Shown here piece after piece: positions 17,226 to 24,550 of a stretch of DNA of 47,733 nt. The position numbers were made by a program, and so were the translations under genes. The notes beneath the pieces are model-generated. The model was not told where the DNA came from, ran no database searches, and saw only the letters and a list, made by a program, of their open reading frames with translations. The DNA is from SOJZ01 sp964556565. Its GTDB lineage: Archaea > Thermoproteota > Bathyarchaeia > Bathyarchaeales > Bathyarchaeaceae. The first letter of the stretch is position 1; every line of letters starts with the position of its first letter. Where the stretch lies: the NCBI GenBank assembly GCA_964556565.1, contig CAZKWF010000009.1, positions 1 to 47,733 of the forward strand, written 5' to 3'.

Positions 17226-17779
17226 GGAGAAAAGCGTATTACATGAGAAAAATTAAGAGCGCCACACATCTCCTATTTTACAGGCATCACAGAAAGCCGG
17301 GAGTGAAGGGCTGGGAACTAAGAAGAAGGTTAGGTTCGGACTATCCTAAGGTGCTGGGGATACTGGACGGTTACTTGGAAAAATTGGATTTACAAGTGAA
17401 GACAGTTTTTGAAGGGAAAAAACCCGTTGAGAAACCGACTGTTCAGCAGCTGGATAAGGCCCGATTCTATATAACGCTTCGAGGGGGACTCACACCGAAG
17501 GAGACTAAAATGATGGGTTGGCGTATCGACGACATCGCAGGTCTGGCTACAGCTATCTCTTGCATAATATCGAAGAAGGGAAAGGCGCCGAGAGAAGAGG
17601 TGGAAGACCTTCTGCGGAACAAGCTTCCAGGCTGGAGGGTGGACATAAACATGAATCGTTACATTCGGTCCGGTTACCTAGCTGAAGATGAGAACAAACA
17701 ATTATACCTCGACTGGAGAACTCGTGCTGAGATTGACCAAAAAGCTTTGGTTGATCTACTTTTAGGGGCTGAAAGTTGA
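17222..17779 (+). CDS. Tandem winged-helix protein, KITE-like (ScpB/Nse1-Nse3-like)
   Basis: Third gene of the SMC-like operon, 185 residues from TTG 17222, which overlaps the preceding TGA by 4 nt; the frame is also open from ATG 17192, and ATG 17243 is another option. Two winged-helix-like units are visible: the first has a helix-turn-helix and wing pattern GVKGWELRRRLG, VLGILDGYLEKLDLQV and ARFYITLR; the second covers GLATAISCIISKKGKAPREE, RNKLPGWRVDINMNRYIRSG and a closing wing (LAEDENKQLYLDW). KITE subunits of SMC complexes are tandem winged-helix dimers, so this is the expected third partner. The identification is structural reasoning from primary sequence and is not certain; a DNA-binding regulator is the alternative. 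Confidence 0.55.
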   Translation: MRRKAYYMRKIKSATHLLFYRHHRKPGVKGWELRRRLGSDYPKVLGILDGYLEKLDLQVKTVFEGKKPVEKPTVQQLDKARFYITLRGGLTPKETKMMGWRIDDIAGLATAISCIISKKGKAPREEVEDLLRNKLPGWRVDINMNRYIRSGYLAEDENKQLYLDWRTRAEIDQKALVDLLLGAES

Positions 17780-17784
17780 AGTTT

Positions 17785-18522
17785 CTACTTTCTAACTTTT
17801 CGATAAAGGAAAACAGCCAAATTCGCAACTATCAGTGTGCCAAGGACTAAAAATGGGCTGTTCAGCAAGGAGTCTTCAAAGGATAGTGGAAGTTCGAAAA
17901 TTATCGTATCCTCTACAGCGTGGATGTTGCTTGCTGTTGTTGGCAGTATGAAGTAACACAACCGATCAGAGGAACTCAACTCGGTGTAGTTACAGAAGTA
18001 GGCTCGGTGTATTTTTCCTTCAGGGTCGGTATAATTGAGCATTTGCCATGGGAGAGACGGAGGAGACGGAGGAGAGTGAGATATGGGACGATCAAAATAT
18101 TTGGCAAAGTCTAATGAAAATCCATTCGTTATATTAGCATAGAATTTTCTCCAGTCTGTCGTCAAGTAGCAGATTCTATTCATTGACTTTGTGTTAACTG
18201 TGGAGTTCAGAATATCCGAACCATATAAATAAAATGTCACACGTATTGACTGTGCTGTGTCGTTGAAAACCAGCGGTTCGGTATAACAATATACTTGCGT
18301 TGAGTTCTGTTGTTTGAGATTATCTAAGATGATGTTTGGAATAGTTGATTCCATAATCGAATTTTTAACCCTCTCGTAGATGGTGGCATTGATTATCCCA
18401 AAATCAAAAGTCACATGGAGGTCTTGATTTACTGTAGCTTGGATAGTTACGGATGCGTAGCCTGGTGTGATCAAGGTAACGAGTAAGACTGCTAAAAAAG
18501 AGGTTGCGGCTAGTTCTCTCAT
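17785..18522 (-). CDS. Exported membrane-anchored protein of unknown function
   Basis: 245-residue protein with an N-terminal signal peptide (MRELAATSFLAVLLVTLITPGYA), an extracytoplasmic domain rich in Asn-x-Ser/Thr sites, with Cys at about 79, 115, 173 and 185, and a C-terminal transmembrane segment (about 221-240) followed by the basic tail YRKVRK. A Ser/Pro stretch (SHSPPSPPSLP) sits at about 147-157. I do not recognise a family. ATG 18522 lies about 38 nt downstream of a minus-strand TATA box. The gene converges on the SMC-like operon with only 5 nt between stops. Confidence 0.7.
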   Translation of the reverse strand: MRELAATSFLAVLLVTLITPGYASVTIQATVNQDLHVTFDFGIINATIYERVKNSIMESTIPNIILDNLKQQNSTQVYCYTEPLVFNDTAQSIRVTFYLYGSDILNSTVNTKSMNRICYLTTDWRKFYANITNGFSLDFAKYFDRPISHSPPSPPSLPWQMLNYTDPEGKIHRAYFCNYTELSSSDRLCYFILPTTASNIHAVEDTIIFELPLSFEDSLLNSPFLVLGTLIVANLAVFLYRKVRK

Positions 18523-18969
18523 TTTCGCCCTTTCTCCAGTTTGTAGGTTATATTTGAATCTTTATAAATCGTATTCAAATCATATAAAGCCTTGTAACCC
18601 CGCTTCATTTATAGAAAGGACAAAAATCACATTTACGAATAGTACAGTAGCGAAGAGGGGTGGAGCCACAGTAAATAAGGTCAAAAGGAGAAATCTAATC
18701 CTTAATTTGTATAGAGCATTGGTAGGTTCCATTCTCTTCATCAGATAAAAAGGGTCCAGCGAGCAAGATTCATGATTATGGTCGAAGCAGCATGAGTGAG
18801 CCGAAGATGATTCACGCGTGAGTTAAGAACCCACCGAAGACGAAGACTTAATTCCATAATGCAAACGCTGAACTAGTATTCACAAGACACAGGCTTCGTA
18901 TGCGGTTAATATAACGGCTTTCCTAGAGGTGAGTGATCTCACAATCCCCAGCACTAGACTAGCCAAACC
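18523..18969. other. Intergenic region with one TATA box
   Basis: At 18560-18570 GATTTATAAAG (minus strand) is a good TATA box for the exported protein ending at 17785. The rest contains only short frames; a 93-codon plus frame (18467-18748) overlaps the start of the minus gene and has no family features. I looked for tRNA and box C/D elements around 18770-18880 and found none that satisfied the motif order. Confidence 0.5.
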
Positions 18970-19410
18970 CTAAATCCCTATTATAGACGGGAACAATTGG
19001 GCTATCCCTAAGATTATTTCAATCACAAGTAAGAATATTAGACCCATTAATTCGGCACTGAGCGCCCCAAACCAGCCTGAGTCATGATCTTTGATCAAGG
19101 AATACCTAATTGTAACCAGCAAAACAAAGAGAAAGATACAAAGGGCAATGAAAGGTTGAAGGAAAGCGAAGCATAAATCAGAGACAATAACAGCCAGAAA
19201 TGAGATTATAAAAACATTCAAGAGTCTCTTAAGTTCACCCCCAACCACAATGGAGCTAGCTACGTACAAAGCAATTGTCATCACAACGACATTCACCACA
19301 AAAACAAGATTGTAAGTAATGAAACCACAAATAGCTAGTGCCAAAGCACCAAAAACGTAAGGAATCAATCTTAGATTAATCCTGTTTACTCCCTTTTTCT
19401 TGATTTTCAT
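18970..19410 (-). CDS. Four-helix membrane protein of unknown function
   Basis: 146-residue hydrophobic protein with a basic start (MKIKKKGVNRINLR) and about four transmembrane helices at 15-33, 34-55, 65-100 and 117-140. One charged loop (SLIKDHDSGWF) separates the last two helices. No family recognised and no catalytic motif is visible. ATG at 19410 stands in a divergent arrangement with the 74-residue membrane gene at 19488; the intervening AT-rich stretch (TTTAATAAT near 19435) could serve one or both promoters. Confidence 0.6.
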   Translation of the reverse strand: MKIKKKGVNRINLRLIPYVFGALALAICGFITYNLVFVVNVVVMTIALYVASSIVVGGELKRLLNVFIISFLAVIVSDLCFAFLQPFIALCIFLFVLLVTIRYSLIKDHDSGWFGALSAELMGLIFLLVIEIILGIAQLFPSIIGI

Positions 19411-19487
19411 CTCATGTAGAACGGTGCTAAAAAGGTTTAATAATCTTTATCTCCTTTAATGAATAGTAAGAGAGAAAGCGTGATCTC

Positions 19488-19712
19488 ATGCGTCAGTGGC
19501 TTAAAGATCTGTTGACTATCTACACGTGGAAGGAGTTCTGGATGATCGTAAGTGTACCAACTATGGTGATGGGCATCTGGTTTCTGTTCTGTTTCCTACT
19601 CACCATCCCCATCATCATTATCAGAGCCATATCTATCTGGTCACTAATATCCATCTTAACGTTGGGAAGTGCCACAGTCGATGCGTTAAGGAAACAACAA
19701 GGCACGAGATAA
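19488..19712 (+). CDS. Small two-helix membrane protein
   Basis: 74-residue product with an amphipathic start (MRQWLKDLLTIYTWKEFW) and two hydrophobic stretches at about 18-44 and 47-61, ending LRKQQGTR. Upstream GTTTAATAATC at about 19434-19444 is a plausible TATA box at a suitable distance. Unknown function; divergent from another membrane gene, so both may belong to one small membrane module. An overlapping plus frame of 107 codons looks like a shadow. Confidence 0.5.
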   Translation: MRQWLKDLLTIYTWKEFWMIVSVPTMVMGIWFLFCFLLTIPIIIIRAISIWSLISILTLGSATVDALRKQQGTR

Positions 19713-20129
19713 TCGTGGTTATCCTTACCATTTTCTCTCTATCGTCACAGTTTACGTGCTTGAAAAGTTATAACAGAACCAAAAGAACCCAGCACGGCAT
19801 CCAAAATATAGTTCACTATATGTCTGTAAGAAAGCCTTTGCGATTATAAAGATCGCTCCCAAAATAAAACACTCAAATCCATACGCACACTAATTTTTCA
19901 TGTGGTTCATGTTGAAAACTCATGTGGTCAAAGCGTAAACAGAGCCTCCAGCAAGCTTAGAATCAAAAACAACTCAACACCCGCCCCCTAGGTAGGGGGG
20001 TCTAGAAAGAGAGAGAATAAGAAACTATCAAAAATTATAGGGGGCTATATATAAGGGGGGTCTAAAGAGAGGGACACCCCAGACAACTTATCAACTCCTC
20101 AAAAAACACAAAAACAAACAATCCTACTC
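19713..20129. other. Intergenic region holding the left inverted-repeat arm
   Basis: No gene supported. The 3' half (19897-20073) is the left copy of a diverged inverted repeat shared with 22783-23140. It includes the near-palindrome CCCCCTAGGTAGGGGG at 19985-20000 and two copies of GGGGGGTCTARA-AGAGAG near 19995-20013 and 20055-20072. Confidence 0.6.
19897..20073 (+). repeat. Left arm of a long diverged inverted repeat
   Basis: Read on the plus strand this arm begins TTCATGTGGTTCATGTTG, continues with GTCAAAGCGTA, then CCCCCTAGGTAGGG, then AAAAATTATAGGGGG and ends GGGGGGTCTAAAGAGAG. The same blocks occur in the same order on the minus strand of 22783-23140. Identity over the first 60 nt is about 80 percent by eye. 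It lies just downstream of the 3' end of the leftward lsm gene. Confidence 0.75.
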
Positions 20130-20375
20130 TTACTTCTTCTTAGGAACATCAGTCCTAATATACAAAACATTATTACCACGAACCAAAACACGACCATAAT
20201 TGGCAACCAACTCATCCTTAAACCGCTCAACAGCACCCTCCAACAAAACATTCATATAACCATCACAACGAACAACAGTCCCACGATACTCAGCACCACT
20301 CTTTAAAACAATAGCCACATAACAATTCAACAGCTTCGCCAAGACATTCAAAGGCTTCCTACTCGGCTCCAACAC
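20130..20375 (-). CDS. lsm: Lsm/Sm-like archaeal RNA-binding protein
   Basis: Sm-fold protein, expected to form a heptameric ring binding U-rich RNA. Sm1 motif: PLNVLAKLLNCYVAIVLKSGAEYRGTVV...CDGYMNVLLEGA; Sm2: GRVLVRGNNVLYI. The frame is open to an ATG at 20426, but a TATA box (CTTTTATATGG, minus, 20403-20413) lies inside that extension, so transcription starts downstream of it. GTG 20375 gives 81 residues beginning LEPSRKPLN, as expected of the family, from a leaderless or nearly leaderless mRNA. It follows pgi on the same strand with a 136-nt gap. Confidence 0.9.
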   Translation of the reverse strand: MLEPSRKPLNVLAKLLNCYVAIVLKSGAEYRGTVVRCDGYMNVLLEGAVERFKDELVANYGRVLVRGNNVLYIRTDVPKKK

Positions 20376-20402
20376 AAACACCAACAATACACACAAACCC
20401 AA

Positions 20403-20413
20403 CCATATAAAAG
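20403..20413 (-). promoter_or_regulatory. TATA box of lsm
   Basis: CTTTTATATGG on the minus strand about 28 nt before GTG 20375. Its place inside the longer open frame decides the lsm start. Confidence 0.5.
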
Positions 20414-20511
20414 CTTTATGAAACAAACCACCGCCAAAGCAAAACCCAACAAAACCCTAATAGAACCATATATTAGGCTGCGGTAGAAACTTTCACGCAC
20501 AACATAAGCCC

Positions 20512-21660
20512 TCACTCAATAATCTTTCGAATCTCTTCCTCTAACTTGCCCGCCACATCAAACTTCCTACGCATCTCCCGCTTTATCAGATCAATGGTCT
20601 TCACAGGCACAGGATCTACACCACACAGAATCGCCAAAAAAACGCTTACAAAATCCCCAAGAAGTAGCACAGAAAAAATCTTCGCTAATCTTCCTTTCCC
20701 CTTCGCATAGATTTCCAAGACTTTTTGAGCTTTATGCAAAGCCAGCATTTTGGTCATCTCAATTCTATGTTTGATTTCAGGCGGCTCGTCATGATCTCGA
20801 ATAAGTATAACCGAAAATTTCTTTGCGAGGTCTTCAGAGACTTCCCATCCAACAGCTTCATTGTGATTGAGCTCTGGAAAGACGTTATACACGCTGAGAA
20901 GTTTGCTGTTTTCGTTAAACTGTGTCTTCATTCGATGGGCTACAGCTCTAGATTGCCCAAATCCATAGACCACAGGTATAGTTTTTTCCAACTCCAAAGC
21001 TAACGTTTTTGACAAGTTTTTCTTTGTGGGAATGTGAGGGGAGTTTTCTTCACTCACCTTTTTGAGAACCCGTATGGTTTCTTCAATGTCTTTCTCTATG
21101 TTCGAAAGAATATCCATCTTCTCTAAGAGGATTGGGAGTGGAAAGAATGTGTAGGGAATTGCGGCGCGTGGGGGTCGTCCGTTAGGTATTGTTACATGTG
21201 GTATCTGCAGTTTCTTGGAGAAGGAGAGGAGATGTCCTCCTGAGCTTATGGTTATGGTCATGCATTTTCTGCGGATAGCATCGACAAATGCGCTAAGCGT
21301 TTCTTCAGTTTCTCCTGAGCAGCTGATTGCAAAAATGAGCGTGTTTCTGTTTGCGTAAGCGGGCAGAGTGTAGTTTCTGCAGATTTGAATGGGGATAGGA
21401 AGTTTGTCTTGTAGCCAGTCTTGGAGTATTTCTCCTCCTATGGCGGAGCCTCCCATGCCTGTGATTATGATGTTTTGAGGTTTCTTATATTTGATTGTGA
21501 TTTTTTTGGAAACTTTTACCTCGTTTGGGATTTTGATCTTTTTAGCTCTTTGTATAGCGTCTTGGCAGTGTTCAGGGGTTTTCACGCATAGATTGAGCAT
21601 GTTGCTTTTGTCGATTTTTTCTAGTTCTTCCGGCTTGTTTAGAATAGTAGCCTCGTGCAT
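20512..21660 (-). CDS. Bifunctional phosphoglucose/phosphomannose isomerase
   Basis: Sugar isomerase of the archaeal PGI/PMI family interconverting glucose-6-P or mannose-6-P with fructose-6-P. Two SIS domains: the first has GMGGSAIGGEILQDWL and the phosphate-binding SCSGETEETLSAF; the second has YGFGQSRAVAHRMKTQFNEN and ELNHNEAVGWE with the catalytic Glu/His region, and DPVPVKTIDLIKREM near the C-terminus. 382 residues is slightly longer than the usual 300-330. ATG 21660 follows AGGTGA. The strand composition switches within the gene: the 3' half reads A/C rich on the plus strand, the 5' half G/T rich. With Fae-Hps in this window it links fructose-6-P to pentose synthesis. Confidence 0.93.
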   Translation of the reverse strand: MHEATILNKPEELEKIDKSNMLNLCVKTPEHCQDAIQRAKKIKIPNEVKVSKKITIKYKKPQNIIITGMGGSAIGGEILQDWLQDKLPIPIQICRNYTLPAYANRNTLIFAISCSGETEETLSAFVDAIRRKCMTITISSGGHLLSFSKKLQIPHVTIPNGRPPRAAIPYTFFPLPILLEKMDILSNIEKDIEETIRVLKKVSEENSPHIPTKKNLSKTLALELEKTIPVVYGFGQSRAVAHRMKTQFNENSKLLSVYNVFPELNHNEAVGWEVSEDLAKKFSVILIRDHDEPPEIKHRIEMTKMLALHKAQKVLEIYAKGKGRLAKIFSVLLLGDFVSVFLAILCGVDPVPVKTIDLIKREMRRKFDVAGKLEEEIRKIIE

Positions 21661-21730
21661 TTTTTCACCTTGTTATTTCTAATAAGCTTATGATGCTTGA
21701 TTGTGAAGTTATGGATAAAAGGTTATCCAA

Positions 21731-21768
21731 GGGAACTGGTGATGTCCCCCGCAATTCCCCCTTTTTTT
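21731..21768 (+). terminator. Hairpin plus T-run between divergent genes
   Basis: GGGAA at 21731 can pair with TTCCC at 21755-21759, followed by CC and seven T. It has the form of a terminator but no plus-strand gene precedes it, so it may end an unannotated small RNA or be fortuitous. Confidence 0.25.
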
Positions 21769-21890
21769 GTTTTTGCATGCATCTTCAGAAGGCCCAAATA
21801 GACTATGGATAATGACAAAATTAAACGCGTAAAAGGTTTTAGAGTGTTGTTGGTATATGTGAAAGAGTAGTGTTTGTGATGTGTGCCTCT

Positions 21891-22751
21891 ATGAAGCGTC
21901 ATTGTGAACTTTCTGTTGCGGTGCCTGCTTCGTTGGTTTCGGACGTTCCTCATCTTCGAGAGAGGACCTTCAAGATTGGGTTGGTAGGTAGAGCTACTGC
22001 GATTTTTTGTGTAGATGAGGTTATAGTTTTTCCTGATTTGCCGGGGACTGATCAAAGTCGAGATACAGGGTTGATTGCTGCTGTTTTGTCTTATATGGAG
22101 ACGCCTCAGTATTTGCGTAAGCGTTTGTTTAGGCTTGTGCCTGAGTTGCGGTATGCTGGTATTCTTCCGCCTTTGCGTACGCCTCATCATCCTGTATTAA
22201 ATAGGGTTAGAGATTTGGGGTTTGGAGAGCATCGTGAGGGTGTGGTTGTTTCTTCAACTAATGCTGGGTCGTTTGTTGATGTTGGTGTAGAGCGTTCCGT
22301 GCTGGTTTCTGGTGTGCAGCTTCCGGTTAATAGTCGAGTTACCGTGAAGATTGTTGAGTTGGGGAGGCATTTGAAGGGTGTTTTGGCTAGTCGTGGTGAG
22401 GTTGAGGCGTATTGGGGTTATCGTGTGAGGGTTTCGGATGTAGGGTTTGGGCATTTAGTGAAAGAAGGGCGTTTTGATTTGGTGGTTGCTACTTCTCGGC
22501 GTGGGATTCGGTTTATGGAGGCTGCTGATGAGTTGATTGGGTGTTGGAAGAAGGCGTGCAAGGTTTTGGTTGCTTTTGGTTCTCCGTCTGCGGGGCTGTT
22601 TGAGATTTTGGAGCGTGAGGGTTTGAGGTTGGGTGATGTTGTGGATTTTATTGTTAATATGGTTCCGAATCAGGGGACTGCTACTGTGAGGACTGTTGAG
22701 GCTGTTTATGCGTGTTTGGGGGTTTTGAATTTGTTTGTTAGTGGTTTGTAA
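21891..22751 (+). CDS. SPOUT-superfamily RNA methyltransferase (COG2106/DUF171)
   Basis: Predicted SAM-dependent RNA methyltransferase of the C9orf114/MTH1 family. Visible elements: KRHCELSVAVPASLVSDVPHL at the start, VDEVIVF, YLRKRLFRLVPELRYAGILPP with HHP, an inserted OB-like beta domain (about 105-170) and the C-terminal SPOUT knot region (DLVVATSRRGIRF, VAFGSPSAGLFEIL, NMVPNQGTATVRTVEAVYACL). The frame is open from GTG 21870; ATG 21879 and ATG 21891 are options and I use 21891, closest to where family similarity begins. A TATA-like GTATATGTG lies near 21852. Codons are strongly G/T rich. In Methanothermobacter the orthologue MTH1 sits directly before rpl3; here rpl3 is 2.5 kb away. Confidence 0.88.
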   Translation: MKRHCELSVAVPASLVSDVPHLRERTFKIGLVGRATAIFCVDEVIVFPDLPGTDQSRDTGLIAAVLSYMETPQYLRKRLFRLVPELRYAGILPPLRTPHHPVLNRVRDLGFGEHREGVVVSSTNAGSFVDVGVERSVLVSGVQLPVNSRVTVKIVELGRHLKGVLASRGEVEAYWGYRVRVSDVGFGHLVKEGRFDLVVATSRRGIRFMEAADELIGCWKKACKVLVAFGSPSAGLFEILEREGLRLGDVVDFIVNMVPNQGTATVRTVEAVYACLGVLNLFVSGL

Positions 22752-22782
22752 GTTGTTTGCGTTTGTTACTTTTTTGTCCATG

Positions 22783-23140
22783 TCTCTCTTTAGACCCCCC
22801 TATAATTTTTTTAGTTCTTCACAAAGCTTGTTTCGTGTTGGTTTTTTGAAGCTAAGCTTGAAAACGGTCTATCCCACGATAGGATTAGATGGGAATAGAT
22901 GGGGAAAGATACAGAAAGATGGGAAAAGATACGAAAAGATATGGAAAGATGGCGGCGGTGTCAGAGAACGCAGGTTTTCATGCGATGTTGCAACCGTGCG
23001 CGTGCTCCTTAACCCAGGTTCCCTTACCTAGGGGGTCGTGGTTTGTGTCAGATTTGTTTTTGGGTTTTAGTTTTGTTTCTGAGCATCGTGGAAGCTCTAT
23101 CTACGCTTTGACTATGTGAGTTTTCATCATGAACCACATG
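22783..23140 (-). repeat. Right arm of the long diverged inverted repeat
   Basis: Reverse complement of this region repeats the left arm blocks in order: TTCATGTGGTTCATGATG, GTCAAAGCGTA, CCCCCTAGGTAAGG, AAAAAAATTATAGGGGGG and TCTAAAGAGAG. It is longer than the left arm because about 200 nt, including the 10-bp iterations, separate the CCTAGG block from the ATTATAG block. It starts 31 nt after the stop of the rightward SPOUT gene, mirroring the left arm after lsm. Confidence 0.75.
22881..22950 (+). repeat. Seven tandem 10-bp units, consensus NNGRAAAGAT
   Basis: Seven consecutive 10-nt units each end in AGAT: the first is AGGATTAGAT, the third GGGGAAAGAT, the last ATGGAAAGAT. The period is exactly 10, about one helical turn, and is not a multiple of three, so it is not coding. 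The strand is purine rich. It resembles an iteron-type protein-binding array. Confidence 0.8.
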
Positions 23141-23472
23141 AAGAATTGTGAGTGGTAAATTCAGCAGGACGGGTGGGTTCATTCTGTGGAGAGCCCCGTG
23201 ATCATGGCTTTGAGCTTCTTTGCTTCTTTGATGCCTTTTCCACTCAATGGAGTATCAAAGGTAAGAGGGTCATAAGTTTTCAGACTACGTGAACGAGTTG
23301 ATGTACGCTAGCATTTTGAAGGGGAAAGACTCTGATGTATGGCGATATAAGAAAGCTTATATGCTGGGGCACTCAATAATATATTGGATATGTCTCATTC
23401 TAGACATATTGTCTATACGTATAACGCGAGAACTGTAGAACAAAAATACATAAAAATGGAAAAGGAAGAAAC

Positions 23473-23637
23473 TTGCCGAGGAAAATAGCCATAATGGTGA
23501 TAAACCTCGTTAAAGAGAGTGTGGAAAAGCTAAACAAGGAAATCGAAGAGGAGATTCTCAAGGAAATTGAAGAGCTGAGAATTCCTTGGATGGAGAAGGC
23601 GGAGAAGGTCACGGTTTTAGAATCAGATGAGGATTAG
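23473..23637 (+). CDS. 54-residue acidic helical protein
   Basis: TTG 23473 (after GGAAGAA) opens a 54-codon frame starting MPRKIAIMVINLVKE, with a highly charged helix (SVEKLNKEIEEEILKEIEE) and a C-terminal IPWMEKAEKVTVLE. The composition and the conserved-looking IPW...KVTVLE end look like a real small protein, but I do not recognise its family. It is flanked by intergenic sequence on both sides. Confidence 0.5.
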   Translation: MPRKIAIMVINLVKESVEKLNKEIEEEILKEIEELRIPWMEKAEKVTVLESDED

Positions 23638-23753
23638 AAGTACTTTCATCTCGTCAGGACATGCGATATCGTGTCACATTTACTTTCAGTGTTTTCTCCG
23701 ACTCTCGTGTTTTTTTGCCATAGATAATATCAAAGAGTCTACACAAGACGGGG

Positions 23754-23978
23754 TTAAGTGATGTATCTGACTTGCTGAAATTCTCTGGAGACTGGAGTTT
23801 TCACTTCTCCCTTGATGGGCATCTCCTCTTCGCCCTCACAATCTTCCTCGTCCACATACATGTCCTCAACAATTTTCTGGATGATACTCGTCATCTCATT
23901 AATCTTAGTTCTTAACACATTCAACTTTTGCTCTAATGTCAAATTTTCCCATTCTTCTTCGTCAACCTTATTCGCCAT
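23754..23978 (-). CDS. 74-residue acidic coiled-coil protein
   Basis: Product begins MANKVDEEEWENLTLEQKLN and has one amphipathic helix (about 12-43, LTLEQKLNVLRTKINEMTSI) followed by a very acidic stretch (YVDEEDCEGEEE). GAGGTG lies 7 nt upstream of ATG 23978, an ideal binding site for this genome, and supports expression. Family unknown. Part of a cluster of very small genes between the SPOUT gene and rpl3. Confidence 0.65.
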   Translation of the reverse strand: MANKVDEEEWENLTLEQKLNVLRTKINEMTSIIQKIVEDMYVDEEDCEGEEEMPIKGEVKTPVSREFQQVRYIT

Positions 23979-24139
23979 TCTTCAACACCTCAAGGAAATA
24001 GATAACGTGAATTAATAATTGCAGTAGAAAAGGATTTCGATGAAATGACCGCTTTGCCGCTATAATCCTCTAAAGAGATTGGGTTCTTAGATCCATGGAG
24101 CAGACTTATCTAAAAGCTACCGATTCTAACGTTTAGCAA

Positions 24140-24286
24140 TTACCCTCTAAAGTTCTTTAACGCTTCGTATAGCTTCTGCATAGTCGTTTCCAAGACCGCT
24201 TTCAAAAGACGCAAAAGATCTTTGATGTTCACCGGTCGGAAACCGGCTCCAAATCCACACATCACATAATTGGTAGATTCACTCAT
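24140..24286 (-). CDS. 48-residue small protein
   Basis: Minus-strand frame from ATG 24286 to TAA 24140, below common ORF length cut-offs. The product starts MSESTNYVMCGFGAGFRP and continues with an amphipathic helix (VNIKDLLRLLKAVLETTMQ). GGTGAT sits 5 nt before the ATG, and a TTTAAATA element lies about 60 nt upstream. The helix plus binding site favour a real gene of unknown role. Confidence 0.55.
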   Translation of the reverse strand: MSESTNYVMCGFGAGFRPVNIKDLLRLLKAVLETTMQKLYEALKNFRG

Positions 24287-24507
24287 TGTCCATCACCAAT
24301 GTATTCTGAAGTAGACAAGATATCTCATATATTACGAGACACGATTATTTAAACTATTTTGCAGCAAACCTGTAAAACTTCGAAAACAGAACATATGAAG
24401 CCGAAACTTTCTACTGAATTCACACGCATCCAAATGCGTTTATTACAATCATGGAAATTGGTGATATCCCCATCAGCGTCAAACTGAAGTTTTTTCGGTT
24501 CTGAGAA

Positions 24508-24517
24508 GTTTAAATAA
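24508..24517 (+). promoter_or_regulatory. TATA box of the GNAT gene
   Basis: GTTTAAATAA about 40 nt before ATG 24551; with a start about 25 nt downstream the leader would contain only the GGTGAT binding site. Confidence 0.45.
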
Positions 24518-24550
24518 AATGTAGATGCGCATTATACAGCGGTGATCCAG

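Larger units (their letters stand above)
22752..23472. other. Intergenic region with right repeat arm and 10-bp iterations
   Basis: This 721-nt stretch has no convincing gene. It contains the right inverted-repeat arm (22783-23140), the seven 10-bp units at 22881-22950, and beyond 23146 a weak 45-codon plus frame (ATG 23301 to TAG 23438, MYASILKGKDSDVW...) that could be a gene remnant. Another frame at 22889-23119 simply translates the 10-bp repeat and is not supported. Confidence 0.55.

Noticed and set aside
18467..18748. 93-codon plus-strand frame
   Set aside because: It overlaps the start and promoter of the minus-strand exported protein and has no family signal or binding site.
18770..18880. 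Box C/D sRNA candidate
   Set aside because: GATGATT and CTGA are present but the C/D'/C'/D order and spacing are not met.
20376..20426. ATG 20426 as start of lsm
   Set aside because: A TATA box lies within this extension, so it would not be transcribed; the encoded segment is hydrophobic and unlike Lsm proteins.
22881..22950. CRISPR array
   Set aside because: Units are 10 bp without spacers; no cas genes nearby.
22889..23119. 76-codon frame across the 10-bp repeats
   Set aside because: The repeat period of 10 is not a multiple of three; the peptide is a by-product of the repeat.
20000..23140. Replication origin with orc1/cdc6
   Set aside because: Inverted repeats with G-runs and a skew change suggested it, but no initiator gene or ORB consensus is visible; kept only as a testable idea.
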